From assembly GCF_035946055.1 (NCBI RefSeq), contig NZ_CP108364.1, positions 1,798,001-1,862,000 of the forward strand: a stretch of 64,000 bases of DNA, in the 5' to 3' direction. The translations under genes and the position numbers were made by a program. The notes under the pieces were generated by a model. It saw only the letters and a list, made by a program, of their open reading frames with translations, was not told the DNA's origin and searched no databases. Below, piece after piece: positions 46,565-55,874 of this stretch. The DNA comes from Streptomyces sp. NBC_01341. Lineage in GTDB: Bacteria > Actinomycetota > Actinomycetes > Streptomycetales > Streptomycetaceae. The first letter of the stretch is position 1, and each line of letters begins with the position of its first letter.

Positions 46565-48223
46565 CCTGGATCCACCGCGTGATGGTCGGTCTGTGGGCGA
46601 CGAATAGAGAAGAGGTGCCTGCTGACCTGGATGATGGGAGTTCCTACGCCCTCATCAGTCCCACGAAGCAAGGCACCTCGTAAGTGAAAGTCTCCCACAG
46701 ACCCGCGGAGCTCTTCGCCGCGTTCGACGACTCGGACCTGATCGCGCACGCCGGGCTGATCCCGACGATCCGGCTGGCCGAGCGGTGCGGGTTGCCCGCC
46801 TTGGTGGCCCAGAAGGTGAGGCTCACCGGTGCGAAGAACGGTGCCGGTACGGCTGCCGACGCGAAAGCCATGTCGACCGTGGGCGGCATGGTCGCCGGGG
46901 CGGACAGCATCGACGACCTGGACATACTGCGCCACGACGGGCTGCCGCGCCTGTTCGGCGGGGTGCGGGCGCCGTCCACGCTGGGTAGTTTCCTGCGTAC
47001 CTTCACCTGGGGGCATGTGCGCCAACTGGAGTCCGCCACACGGACGTTCACCTGCCGCCTGGCCACGCACACTGGTCTGGTCCCCCACCGGGACGAGGTG
47101 GTGTTCGTGGACATCGACTCCAAGGTCAAGCAGGTCTACGGCCCCGCCAAGCAGGGCGCCTCGTTCGGCTACACCAAGCAGCGCGGCCTGCACTTCCAGA
47201 TCGTCACCGTGAAGACCTCCAGCTGCGCGCCCGTGATCGTGGCGACCAGGCTGCGTAAGGGCTCGGCAGGCTCCGGCAAGGGCGCGGCCAGTCTGCTGCG
47301 CGAGGCCCTGGCCACGGTCCGGGCCATGGGCATCACCGCACACATCGTCGTCCGTGCGGACTCCGCGTACTTCTCCCACAAGGTCGTCGATGTGTGCCGC
47401 AGGGCGGGTGCCGCCTTCTCCCTGGCCGTCGCGGTCAAGAAGACCATCCGCGAGGCCATCATGCAGATCCCCGAGGATGCCTGGACGCCGATCAAGTACG
47501 CCAGCGCCGTCTGGGACGCCGAGGAGGAACGCTGGATCTCCGACGCCGAGATCACCGAGATCGAGTTCACCGCGTGCACCAACAAGAAGAAGGCATTCCA
47601 CACCACCGCCCGACTGATCGTGCGCCGCGTGAAACGGCTGAACCCCAAGAGCGTGCCCGCCGGCCAGGCCGAGCTGTTCGGCGTCTGGCGACATCACGTG
47701 ATCTTCACCGACAGCCCCTTCATCCTGGCTCAGGCCGAGCCGATGCACCGCGAACACGCCGTCATCGAGCAGGTCTTCGCCGACCTGGAAGACTCCGCGC
47801 TCGCCCACCTGCCCTCGGGGAAGTTCACCGCGAACGCCGCCTGGCTGACCCTAGCCGCCACCGCCTACAACCTCACCCGCGCGAGCGGCCACCTCGCCTC
47901 CGCCTTCCACGCCAAGGCGAGGACCGGCACCATCCGCCGCCACCTGATCAACACCCCCGCCCGGATCGCCACCGGAGCCCGCCGCGTCACCCTCCACCTG
48001 CCCGAACGCTGGCGCTGGGCCAACGACTTCACCGACCTGTGGACAGCCACCGGCCAGCGCATGCTCACCTGAACCACACGCTCAACCTGACCGCCCACGA
48101 CCTGGAAGAACCTCGGAGATCCCGCACCGGACGGCCACCCGCCCCATCGCGCTGCCCGCACCCCGAAAGATCATTCCGAGCCCACCCGATACCGAAGATC
48201 AGAATTCAGGCGGTGGATCCAGG
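46565..48223. mobile_element. IS1380-family element, complete with 5-bp target duplication
   Basis: Inverted ends CCTGGATCCACCGCGTGA (46565-46582) and the inverse of CCTGGATCCACCGCCTGA (48206-48223), 17 of 18 matching. CACAG lies directly outside on both sides (46560-46564 and 48224-48228), a 5-bp duplication. It landed just downstream of the immunity gene without disrupting it. The single transposase gene is intact. Confidence 0.88.
46684..48072 (+). CDS. IS1380-family transposase
   Basis: 462 residues, GTG start. The DDE-type IS1380 features are visible: VVFVDIDSKVKQVYGPAKQGASFGY, VVRADSAYFSHKVVD (second Asp) and the C-terminal REHAVIEQVFADLEDSALAHLPSGKF (Glu). Complete and in frame. It moves the element described at 46565-48223. 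Confidence 0.93.
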   Translation: MKVSHRPAELFAAFDDSDLIAHAGLIPTIRLAERCGLPALVAQKVRLTGAKNGAGTAADAKAMSTVGGMVAGADSIDDLDILRHDGLPRLFGGVRAPSTLGSFLRTFTWGHVRQLESATRTFTCRLATHTGLVPHRDEVVFVDIDSKVKQVYGPAKQGASFGYTKQRGLHFQIVTVKTSSCAPVIVATRLRKGSAGSGKGAASLLREALATVRAMGITAHIVVRADSAYFSHKVVDVCRRAGAAFSLAVAVKKTIREAIMQIPEDAWTPIKYASAVWDAEEERWISDAEITEIEFTACTNKKKAFHTTARLIVRRVKRLNPKSVPAGQAELFGVWRHHVIFTDSPFILAQAEPMHREHAVIEQVFADLEDSALAHLPSGKFTANAAWLTLAATAYNLTRASGHLASAFHAKARTGTIRRHLINTPARIATGARRVTLHLPERWRWANDFTDLWTATGQRMLT

Positions 48224-48321
48224 CACAGACCTGACGGAGCAGATCGGCGCAACCAGCACTCCTTGCAGCCGGCACCGTTGTCGTACATGCAGGATGCCCT
48301 GCCCCACGCCCTGGCGGCGCG

Positions 48322-48906
48322 TCAGGCCCGGTGCCCTCCCGCGGTCGGCCAGGCTCCCCTCTCGTGGAGGTGGAGTACGAGAGCAGCGATGTTCCAGGCG
48401 TCGTCCTCACCCCGGTGGTGACGGCCTTCGAGACGCCGCCCCACGATCTGCAGGGCGCGTGCCATGCCAGGGGCCTTGCGCAGGCCCTCGACTTTGGTGA
48501 AGACAGTTTTTGCATTGACGTGGTAACGGCCGAAAGGGTAAGGCGTCCCTGTGGCCTGGCATTGCCTTCCGAACTGGTGACGGTCGTAGTCGCCCCAACT
48601 GGCCCAGGGCCTGGTGCCTGCGCGGTGCTCCGCCGTCAGTAGTCGGCACGCCTCGGCGAAGGAGACTCCCTGATCGACTTTGTCCTGAGTGAGTCCTGTC
48701 AGCTCCGTGCAGAACTCACTGACGGTGGACCAGGCGGGCCTCACCAGGATCCGGTGCCGACCAAGGCGCTCGCCGATGTTCAGGTCGACCACAGTGAGCC
48801 CAATTTCGATGATCTCGCTGGCCTCCCCAGGCGGCGGGGAACCGGCCCAACACGTCGCTTCGACGTCCACGACGTTGACGACACTCTCGGTCCAGGTGCT
48901 GTCCAT
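48322..48906 (-). CDS. 3'-5' exonuclease (KapD-like DEDDh)
   Basis: About 194 residues from the ATG (MDSTWTESVVNVVDVEATCW). ExoI is VDVEATCW, ExoII-like DYDRHQF, ExoIII HHRGEDDAWNIA. This is the KapD/ERI-1-like group of RNA or DNA exonucleases. It is monocistronic between the IS1380 element and a cobF remnant. Its cellular role is not known; similar small exonucleases are common in Streptomyces accessory DNA. Confidence 0.85.
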   Translation of the reverse strand: MDSTWTESVVNVVDVEATCWAGSPPPGEASEIIEIGLTVVDLNIGERLGRHRILVRPAWSTVSEFCTELTGLTQDKVDQGVSFAEACRLLTAEHRAGTRPWASWGDYDRHQFGRQCQATGTPYPFGRYHVNAKTVFTKVEGLRKAPGMARALQIVGRRLEGRHHRGEDDAWNIAALVLHLHERGAWPTAGGHRA

Positions 48907-48918
48907 GACGAGAAGCAT

Positions 48919-49274
48919 AGGGAGACGCAGCGGTCAGGCCCATACCCAGCAGCGAAAGGTCACCCCAGCCTCGAGCTGTAGGCGGCACTCATTTGCGGAG
49001 CAGGTCGAGGTGGGCTCGGTCGAACGACTACCCCCTATGCGTGGCGGGTCCGCCGACGACGAATTCAGGATCCTGACCGAGTGGTGTTGCCGTAGCCGTG
49101 CAGGGCAAGAGTTCGGCCGTCCCGGATCCTGTCGTTCCACTGATCGGGGTTTCGCCCCTGACGGCCCTTCAGCAGCTCGGCGGTGCATTGCACCTGTTCG
49201 GGCGTTCGGGCGAGGGCGGCGTGGGTCGAGCGCTCGGATCAGCCCTCGACGCCGTCCGTGTTGATCCTCATCAG
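48919..49274. other. Gap with no supported gene
   Basis: About 356 bases between the exonuclease start and the cobF remnant. Frames on both strands lack ribosome sites and recognisable domains. It contains an isolated GTTGCCGTAGCCGTGC resembling bases 18360-18376, perhaps a shared IS scar. Confidence 0.35.
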
Positions 49275-49760
49275 CTAGGTATCCATGATCCATCCGCGCT
49301 CGGCGCGCGCCTCGGCACGCATGCGGCGAATTCGGTCGGAGACCTCGTCGAGCGGTCCGGAGACCAGGATCTCGTGAGGGATGCCGATGTAGGCGCCCCA
49401 GTAGATCCATATTCCGTTGCCGGCCAGGTGTTGGAAGCTTTCGTGCGCGTCGAGCATGACGACGATGTCGCCGTCGTCGTTCGGGAGGGTCTCGGACAGC
49501 CGTCGGCGCGGGGTGATGTGGATCGGCCGGCCGACCCGGTTCAGGCTGATGCGGTGTCGGGCCGCCAGACCGAGACGCTGCTGATCCCGGGAATCACCTC
49601 GTACACGAACGCCACCTCCTCGCGGGCTCGGATGTCATCGAGGATGGCGATGGTGCTGTCGTAGAGCGAGGGGCCACCCCATACCAGGAACGCGCCGGAG
49701 CGCCCCGGGGCCAGCTCATCGCGGATCAGCTCCTCGCAGAACGCCCACAGTGCGCATAAT
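49275..49760 (-). pseudogene. cobF: cobF remnant (precorrin-6A synthase), N-terminally truncated and frameshifted
   Basis: Two adjacent frames together encode the C-terminal half of CobF: FCEELIRDELAPGRSGAFLVWGG ... VIPGISSVSVW in one, then ARHRISLNRVGRPIHITP and MLDAHESFQHLAGNGIWIYW in the other. The N-terminal half is missing: recognisable sequence stops at about 49757, some ten bases from the repeat at the methyltransferase 3' end. CobF acts in aerobic cobalamin synthesis. The truncation point next to the att-like repeat suggests it was cut by an insertion or excision event. Confidence 0.82.
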
Positions 49761-49770
49761 GCACATCGCC

Positions 49771-49860
49771 TAAACCTGCAGGTCAGGCACCCTTTGCGGC
49801 GGGCTCCAGGATCGCGACGCACTCGACATGGTGGGTCATCGGGAACAGGTCGAAGGCCCG
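49771..49860. repeat. Copy C: native methyltransferase 3' end, presumed attB-like locus
   Basis: Contains the core TAAACCTGCAGGTCAGGC around the stop codon plus the last 25 or so codons, which reappear in diverged form as copies A and B. This is the intact gene end, so copies A and B are the displaced ones. Confidence 0.7.
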
Positions 49861-51141
49861 CAGCGTCCGCACCCGGTACCCCCCGTCACGGAAGTACGCG
49901 ATGTCCCGTGCCAGCGCCGCCGGGTCGCACGCGACGTACGCGATGCGCCGTGCCCCCAGCGCGACCAGCTGCTTGACCGTGGCCTTGCCCGCGCCCGCCC
50001 GCGGCGGGTCCAGCACGATCAGGTCGCACTCCGTGATGCCCGTGCGCGGCAGGACCTGGTCGACCTTGCCGTGCTCGATGCGGACCCGTTCCAGGTCCTT
50101 CAGGTTGTGACGGGCGTCCTCGACCGCGCGCTTCCCGGACTCGATGCCGAGCACCGCGCCCTTCTCACCGATCCGCTGGCCGATCGCGCCCGCGAACAGG
50201 CCGACGCCGCAGTAGAGGTCCAGCGCGGTGTCGTTCTTGCGGGGCAGCAGCCCCTGCATGACCGCGCGCACCAGGGTGTCCGCCGCCTGCGGGTGCACCT
50301 GCCAGAAGCCGCCGGAGCCGACGCGGTACGTACGGTCGTCGGCCCGCTCGCGCACGAAGGCGCGGCCGTGGACGCGGTGGACGCCGCCGTCCTTCTCGTC
50401 CACGCGCATCACGGACACGGGCTTGTCCAGCTCGACCAGCGGGAGCCGGCCGCCCTCGCGCGGGGTCAGGATGACCTGGCGGTCGTGGGAGCCGGTGGCG
50501 GAGATGGCCTCGACCGTCGCCATCTGCGGCCAGTCCTGCTTCTCGATGCCGAGCTCGGAGACGCCGGGGGCGGCGATCATGCAGTGGTCGACCGGCTGGA
50601 CCTCGTGCGAGCGGTGCTTGCGGAGTCCGACCAGGCCGTCGGCGTCGACGGCGTACTGCACTCGCGTGCGCCAGGCCGGGACCTGGCCCGGCGGGAGCTT
50701 GTCGCCCTCGGCGGGCATGACCGTGCCGTCCCACCCGGCCTCCTCGGGCGTGAGGCCCGCGAGGCGCTGGAGCTGCTCGGCAATGACCTCGCCCTTGAGG
50801 CGTCGCTGCGCGCCCGGCTTGGCGTGCTGCCAGTCGCAGCCGCCGCACTTGCCGGGGCCGGCGTAGGGGCAGGGGGCCTCGACCCGGTCCTTGGACGCCT
50901 CGATGACGGTGATGGCGTCGGCGCGCAGGAAGCGGGAGCCGCTCTCACCCTCGGTGACCCGGGCGACGACCTTCTCGCCGGGCAGGGTGTGCCGGACGAA
51001 GAGGACCTGGCCCTCGTCGGTGCGGGCGATGCAGTGCCCGCCGTGGGCGACGGGACCGACCTCGACCTCGTACTCCCGGCCGATCAGGGACTCTCCGGCC
51101 TGCGGCTCCCCGGGCTGCGAGGACGTGGATTCGTTCTGCAT
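49783..51141 (-). CDS. TRAM-domain class I RNA (uracil-C5) methyltransferase with Fe-S cluster
   Basis: 452 residues from the ATG at 51141. An N-terminal TRAM domain (EYEVEVGPVAHGGHCIART), Fe-S cluster cysteines (APCPYAGPGKCGGCDWQH), the SAM-binding motif LDLYCGVGLFAGAIG and the nucleophile region YVACDPAALARD identify an RlmD/TrmA-like enzyme. It methylates uridine in 23S rRNA or tRNA; which one cannot be told from sequence. Its 3' end is duplicated twice to the left. A short gap (51142-51290) separates it from the permease gene on the same strand. Confidence 0.88.
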   Translation of the reverse strand: MQNESTSSQPGEPQAGESLIGREYEVEVGPVAHGGHCIARTDEGQVLFVRHTLPGEKVVARVTEGESGSRFLRADAITVIEASKDRVEAPCPYAGPGKCGGCDWQHAKPGAQRRLKGEVIAEQLQRLAGLTPEEAGWDGTVMPAEGDKLPPGQVPAWRTRVQYAVDADGLVGLRKHRSHEVQPVDHCMIAAPGVSELGIEKQDWPQMATVEAISATGSHDRQVILTPREGGRLPLVELDKPVSVMRVDEKDGGVHRVHGRAFVRERADDRTYRVGSGGFWQVHPQAADTLVRAVMQGLLPRKNDTALDLYCGVGLFAGAIGQRIGEKGAVLGIESGKRAVEDARHNLKDLERVRIEHGKVDQVLPRTGITECDLIVLDPPRAGAGKATVKQLVALGARRIAYVACDPAALARDIAYFRDGGYRVRTLRAFDLFPMTHHVECVAILEPAAKGA

Positions 51142-51290
51142 GAGGGGGTGGCTCCAGAGATCGGGAAGAGTGGTACGAGATGTAGGGGTCCGGATGTGCA
51201 AGAACGGCGACGGCCGGACAACAGCCCACCAGTCTACGTGGGCCGGAGCCGGCCGCTCACCACACACCGTCCCCCACCGCACCCCGCGGC

Positions 51291-53336
51291 TCACCCCTTG
51301 CTGTGCTCCTTGTGCCGCCGTTCCACCGGACCGCGCCGGACCGAGCCGGGTGCCGTCCAGTCCGCCCGGCGACGGGCCCGCAGCTTCGCGGCTTCGGAGG
51401 ACTCCAGCTGGTACGGCACCGAGGTCACCATGACACCAGGTGTGAACAGCAGCCGGCCCTTCAGCCGCAGCGCGCTCTGGTTGTGGAGCAGGTGCTCGTA
51501 CCAGTGGCCGACCACGTACTCGGGGATGTAGACGCTGACCACGTCGCGCGGCCGGTCCTTGCGCAGGCTCTTGACGTAGTCGATGACCGGCCGGGTCACC
51601 TCGCGGTACGGGGAGTCGAGGATCTTCAGCGGGATGTCGATGCCACGGCGTTCCCAGTCCGCCTTCAGCGCCTTCGTCTCGTCGTGGTCGACGCTGATGG
51701 ACAGTGCCTCCAGTTGGTCGGAACGCACCAGCTTGGCGTACGCGAGGGCGCGCAGCGTGGGCCGGTGGAGCTTGGAGACCAGGACGATCGAGTGGACCCG
51801 CGAGGGCCTGATCGTGTCGTCCGAGGGGGCTTCGTCCGCGGAGATCTCGTCGGCGACGCGGTCGTAGTGCTTCCGGATCGCGGTCATCGTGCCGAAGAAG
51901 ATGACCATTCCGAGCAGCGCGACCCAGGCACCGTGGGTGAACTTGGTCGCCAGGACGACGACCAGGACCAGGCCGGTGAAGAACGCGCCGAAGGTGTTGA
52001 TCGCCCGGGAGCGGATCATGTGCCGCCGCGCCCCGGGGTCGGTCTCCGTGCTCAGGTGACGGTTCCAGTGCCGGACCATGCCGGTCTGGCTGAGCGTGAA
52101 GGACACGAACACGCCGACGATGTAGAGCTGGATGAGCCGGGTCGAGTCGGCGCCGTAGATCCAGACGAGCAGGATCGCGGCGCCGGCCAGCAGCACGATG
52201 CCGTTGGAGAAGGCCAGCCGGTCGCCGCGGGTGTGCAGCTGGCGCGGCAGGTAGCGGTCCTGGGCGAGGATCGAGCCGAGCAGTGGGAAGCCGTTGTAGG
52301 CGGTGTTGGCGGCGAGGAACAGCACGAGGGCGGTCGCCGCCGCGAGGAACACGAAGAGGAATGTGCCCTCGCCGAAGACTGCCGCCGCGACCTGCGAGAT
52401 GACCGGATCCTGGGTGAAGCCCGCCCCGACCGGGGAGCCGTTGTGGATGAGGTCCTTCGCGGGGTTCTCGGCCAGCTTCACATCGGTGGCCATGGCCAGG
52501 CCGATGATCCCGCAGAACATGGTGACGGCCAGCAGCCCCATGGCCGCGAGGGTGGTCGCGGCGTTCTTGCTCTTGGGCTTGCGGAAGGCGGGCACGCCGT
52601 TGCTGATCGCCTCGACGCCGGTGAGGGCCGCACAGCCGGAGGAGAAGGCGCGCAGCAGCAGGAAGACGAGCGCGAATCCGGCGAGCCCCTGGTGCTCGGG
52701 CTTGATCTCGTAGTCCGAGGTCGGCGCGTGCATGGTGTCTCCGAGGGCAAGCCCCCGGAAGGCGCCCCAGAGGATCATGACGAAGACGCCGGCCACGAAC
52801 AGGTACGTCGGGATGGCGAAGAGCTTGCCGGATTCCCTGACCCCTCGCAGGTTCATCAGCGTGAGCAGGACGATGGCTCCGATGGCGCAGAACGTCTTGT
52901 GCTCGATGACGAAGGGGATCGCGGAGCCGAGGTTCTCCACGCCGGAGGAGATCGACACGGCGACCGTGAGGACGTAGTCGACGAGCAGGGCGCTCGCGAC
53001 GGTCAGTCCGGCCTTCGGCCCGAGGTTGGTGTTGGCGACCTCGTAGTCGCCGCCGCCGCTCGGGTAGGCGCGCACGTTCTGCCGGTACGAGGCGACGACC
53101 GTGAACATCAGGACCACGACCGCGGCCGCGATCCACGGGCTGAAGTGGTACGCCGACACGCCCGCGATGGACAGCACCAGGAGGACTTCTCCGGGTGCGT
53201 ACGCGACGGAGGACAGCGGGTCGGACGCGAAGACGGGGAGCGCGATGCGCTTGGGGAGGAGTGTTTCCCCCAGCTTGTCGCTTCGCAGCGCCCGGCCGAT
53301 CAGGATCCGTTTGGGCACGTCGGTCAGTTTGGACAC
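51291..53336 (-). CDS. APC-superfamily K+ permease, KimA-like
   Basis: 681 residues from the GTG at 53336 (SKLTDVPKRILIGRALRS); the frame is open to 53609. About twelve membrane helices precede a soluble C-terminal part of about 180 residues. The N-terminal pattern KRILIGRALRSDKLGETLLP then FASDPLSSVAYAPGEVLLVL closely parallels Bacillus KimA (YdaO), a high-affinity potassium importer inhibited by c-di-AMP. An amino-acid permease is the alternative. Divergent TrkA-type genes next door support a potassium role. Confidence 0.8.
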   Translation of the reverse strand: MSKLTDVPKRILIGRALRSDKLGETLLPKRIALPVFASDPLSSVAYAPGEVLLVLSIAGVSAYHFSPWIAAAVVVLMFTVVASYRQNVRAYPSGGGDYEVANTNLGPKAGLTVASALLVDYVLTVAVSISSGVENLGSAIPFVIEHKTFCAIGAIVLLTLMNLRGVRESGKLFAIPTYLFVAGVFVMILWGAFRGLALGDTMHAPTSDYEIKPEHQGLAGFALVFLLLRAFSSGCAALTGVEAISNGVPAFRKPKSKNAATTLAAMGLLAVTMFCGIIGLAMATDVKLAENPAKDLIHNGSPVGAGFTQDPVISQVAAAVFGEGTFLFVFLAAATALVLFLAANTAYNGFPLLGSILAQDRYLPRQLHTRGDRLAFSNGIVLLAGAAILLVWIYGADSTRLIQLYIVGVFVSFTLSQTGMVRHWNRHLSTETDPGARRHMIRSRAINTFGAFFTGLVLVVVLATKFTHGAWVALLGMVIFFGTMTAIRKHYDRVADEISADEAPSDDTIRPSRVHSIVLVSKLHRPTLRALAYAKLVRSDQLEALSISVDHDETKALKADWERRGIDIPLKILDSPYREVTRPVIDYVKSLRKDRPRDVVSVYIPEYVVGHWYEHLLHNQSALRLKGRLLFTPGVMVTSVPYQLESSEAAKLRARRRADWTAPGSVRRGPVERRHKEHSKG

Positions 53337-53681
53337 GGTGAGGATCGTAAGCGCTGGCGAGACACGCCGCCGAAGCACCACCCCCTCGATGCCCCGAAAA
53401 CCTTCATAATTAACCGCCCTCACCGGATAAGTCCATGGAATCCTTAACGAAATCCTTGCGCCGGGGGCCGGTGACGCGCCCCTTCGGGGCCCCTTGTGGG
53501 GGGTCGGTCTCCGGGATACGCGCACTCGGATGAGGCGGTGGGGACGTCGCCGCATAAGCTCATGCAGGGGCGACGCCGGAGGTGGTTGCCCCGTTGTTTG
53601 CCCCCGCAAGCTGAGAGAGAAGTGTGAGCAGGGTGTTTTCGCAGGTCATCCGGATGACCAGGACGGCGAGGTAGGCGCAAG
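53337..53681. promoter_or_regulatory. Divergent promoter region with perfect 16-bp palindrome
   Basis: No gene. GGTCATCCGGATGACC at 53644-53659 is a perfect 16-base palindrome 22 bases before the trkA start, a probable operator. An AT-rich TTAATTAT near 53412-53419 on the minus strand could be a -10 for the permease. A c-di-AMP riboswitch was looked for and not recognised. Confidence 0.5.
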
Positions 53682-54350
53682 GTGCACATCGTCATCATGG
53701 GCTGCGGGCGAGTCGGAGCCGCTCTCGCGCAGACCCTGGAGCAGCAGGGGCACACGGTCGCGGTGATCGACCGGGACCCCACGGCGTTCCGCCGTCTCGG
53801 TGCGGGGTTCGGCGGTCGGCGGGTCAGCGGTGTCGGCTTCGACCAGGACACCCTGCGCGAGGCGGGTATCGAGGAGGCCGGGGCGTTCGCCGCAGTCAGC
53901 AGCGGCGACAACTCCAACATCATCGCGGCCCGTGTGGCGCGTGAGATGTTCGGCATCGAGAACGTCGCCGCACGCATCTACGACCCGAAGCGCGCCGAGG
54001 TCTACCAGCGTCTGGGCATCCCCACGGTCGCGACGGTCCGCTGGACGGCGGACCAGATGCTGCGGCGGCTGCTGCCGTCGGGAGCCGAGCCTCTGTGGCG
54101 CGACCCGAGCGGCGGTGTGCAGCTCGCGGAGGTGCACACGACGCCGTCGTGGATCGGGCACAAGATCAGCACGCTGCAGGAGGAGACCGGCGTCCGCGTC
54201 GCGTTCCTCACCCGGCTCGGCGAGGCCATACTGCCGTCGTCGCAGACCGTTCTGCAGGAGGGCGACCTCGTCCACGTGATGATGCGTACGGACGAGATCG
54301 CGAAGGTCGAGGAGGCCTTTGCCGAGGGTCCCGAGGAGGGCGGTCACTGA
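53682..54350 (+). CDS. trkA: TrkA-type potassium channel/transport regulator 1
   Basis: 222 residues, GTG start. RCK_N Rossmann motif IVIMGCGRVGAALAQTL with the NAD-binding acidic residue (VIDRDP), then an RCK_C part (VQLAEVHTTPSWIGHKIS ... LVHVMMR). Such proteins bind NAD(H) and gate potassium uptake systems. Paired with the next gene (TGATG overlap) and divergent from the KimA-like permease. Confidence 0.88.
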   Translation: MHIVIMGCGRVGAALAQTLEQQGHTVAVIDRDPTAFRRLGAGFGGRRVSGVGFDQDTLREAGIEEAGAFAAVSSGDNSNIIAARVAREMFGIENVAARIYDPKRAEVYQRLGIPTVATVRWTADQMLRRLLPSGAEPLWRDPSGGVQLAEVHTTPSWIGHKISTLQEETGVRVAFLTRLGEAILPSSQTVLQEGDLVHVMMRTDEIAKVEEAFAEGPEEGGH

Positions 54351-55027
54351 TGCGCGTGTCGATTGCCGGGGCGGGTGCGGTGGGACGTTCCATCGCGGCG
54401 GAGCTTCTGGAGAACGGTCACGAGGTGCTGCTGATCGACAAGGCGCCCACCGCCATCTCGGTCGAGCGGGTCCCGATGGCCGAGTGGCTCCTCGCGGACG
54501 CCTGTGAGATCACGTCCCTCGACGAGGCGGCGCTCCAGCGGTGCAACGTCGTGATCGCCGCGACGGGCGACGACAAGGTCAATCTGGTCGTCTCCCTGCT
54601 CGCGAAGACCGAGTACGGCGTCCCTAGGGTCGTCGCCCGGGTGAACAACCCGAAGAACGAGTGGCTGTTCAACGAGTCCTGGGGTGTAGATGTCGCGGTC
54701 TCCACGCCGCGTCTGATGTCGGCGCTGGTCGAGGAGGCGGTGAGTGTCGGTGATCTGGTGCGGCTGCTGCGCTTCAGCCACGGCGACGCCAACCTGGTCG
54801 AGCTGACGCTGCCCCCGGAGTCGGCACTGGCCGGCACCCGGGTCGGCGACGTGGACTGGCCCCAGGACACCTCACTGGTCACGATCATCCGAGGGACGCG
54901 GGTGCTGACGCCGAGCCCCGAGGAGACTTTGGAGGCCGGCGACGAGCTGCTGTTCGTGGCGGCGCAGGCGCGCGAGGAGCAGCTGGAGGACCTGCTGTCG
55001 GTCCGCCGCGATCCCGAAGAGGACTGA
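54350..55027 (+). CDS. trkA: TrkA-type potassium transport regulator 2
   Basis: 225 residues starting inside the previous stop. RCK_N motif VSIAGAGAVGRSIAAELLENGHEVLLIDK, the NAD region VVIAATGDDKVNLVVSLLAKTEYG, and an RCK_C part near the C-terminus (ELTLPPESALAGTRVGDVDWP). A paralogue of the preceding protein. The two probably form a hetero-assembly controlling the adjacent permease. Confidence 0.88.
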   Translation: MRVSIAGAGAVGRSIAAELLENGHEVLLIDKAPTAISVERVPMAEWLLADACEITSLDEAALQRCNVVIAATGDDKVNLVVSLLAKTEYGVPRVVARVNNPKNEWLFNESWGVDVAVSTPRLMSALVEEAVSVGDLVRLLRFSHGDANLVELTLPPESALAGTRVGDVDWPQDTSLVTIIRGTRVLTPSPEETLEAGDELLFVAAQAREEQLEDLLSVRRDPEED

Positions 55028-55031
55028 GACG

Positions 55032-55086
55032 GCTCACGTGCGGGGGCCCCGGACCATGTCACGGTCCGGGGCCCCCGCACGTGAGC
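55032..55086. terminator. Strong bidirectional hairpin terminator
   Basis: Perfect 24-base arms with a 7-base loop between the second trkA stop and the converging DUF3159 gene. Confidence 0.9.
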
Positions 55087-55094
55087 GGCGCGCG

Positions 55095-55871
55095 TCAGTA
55101 CTCGGAGTTGCGGGCTTCCGGGGCCTGGGCGTTCTGCGCGGCGGCGGCCTTGCGTGCCTTCTCGGCCTGCTCCTCCGCCTCCATCTCGGCGAAGACGTCG
55201 ATGGGCGGCGGCGCCTTGGCGAGGAACACCCAGGTCAGATACACCGCGAGCAGGAATGGCGGGATCTTCAGCGCGACCAGTACCCAGCCGAGCTGGGCGG
55301 TGTCGGCCCACCAGTAGAGCGGGAAGAGGATCGCGCACTTGGCGAGGAGGATGAGCCCCCAGGCGTAGCCGGCCTTGGTGTACGCCTTCTTGCGGCCGGG
55401 GTTCCGGGTGCGCCAGGAGAGGTTCTCCTTGAAGACCGGGCCCAGGATCAGTCCGATCAGCGGCACACCCGCGACCGACGTGACGAGGTAGGCAAGCGCC
55501 AGCCCGAGCGTGTAGAGCATGCCGGGGAGGTAGAAGTCCTTGGCGTTGCCCGTCATCATCGCGAACACGACACCGAAGGCCACACCGAAGACGCCGCTGA
55601 AGGCGTGCTTGACGGTGTCCCGGCGGACCAGGCGTACGACGACGAGGACCAGGGAGACTGCCACTGCGGCGATGGCGGACGCCTTCAGGTCCTTGTTGAT
55701 GGTGAAGATCGTGACGAAGAGCAGCCCGGGCAGGACTGTCTCCACCATGCCGCGCACGCCGCCGAAGGCCTCGAAGAGCGCGGCTTCCGTGACCGCCTTC
55801 GCGTCGGCGTCCTGCTGGTCGGTGCTGCGGGGCTGGTCCGTGTCGGACGTCGGCTTGTCGAGAGACGTCAC
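55095..55871 (-). CDS. DUF3159 integral membrane protein
   Basis: 258 residues with about six membrane helices (ETVLPGLLFVTIFTI, VAVSLVLVVVRLV, GMLYTLGLALAYLVTSVAG) and a charged C-terminal coiled coil (FAEMEAEEQAEKARKAAAA). It matches the actinobacterial DUF3159 family, function unknown. It follows the OB-fold gene by 3 bases, a conserved pairing. Confidence 0.82.
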   Translation of the reverse strand: MTSLDKPTSDTDQPRSTDQQDADAKAVTEAALFEAFGGVRGMVETVLPGLLFVTIFTINKDLKASAIAAVAVSLVLVVVRLVRRDTVKHAFSGVFGVAFGVVFAMMTGNAKDFYLPGMLYTLGLALAYLVTSVAGVPLIGLILGPVFKENLSWRTRNPGRKKAYTKAGYAWGLILLAKCAILFPLYWWADTAQLGWVLVALKIPPFLLAVYLTWVFLAKAPPPIDVFAEMEAEEQAEKARKAAAAQNAQAPEARNSEY

Positions 55872-55874
55872 CGG

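Noticed and set aside
53337..53681. Possible c-di-AMP (ydaO-type) riboswitch before the KimA-like permease
   Set aside because: The conserved ydaO motif was not recognisable by eye on either strand; a covariance search would decide.
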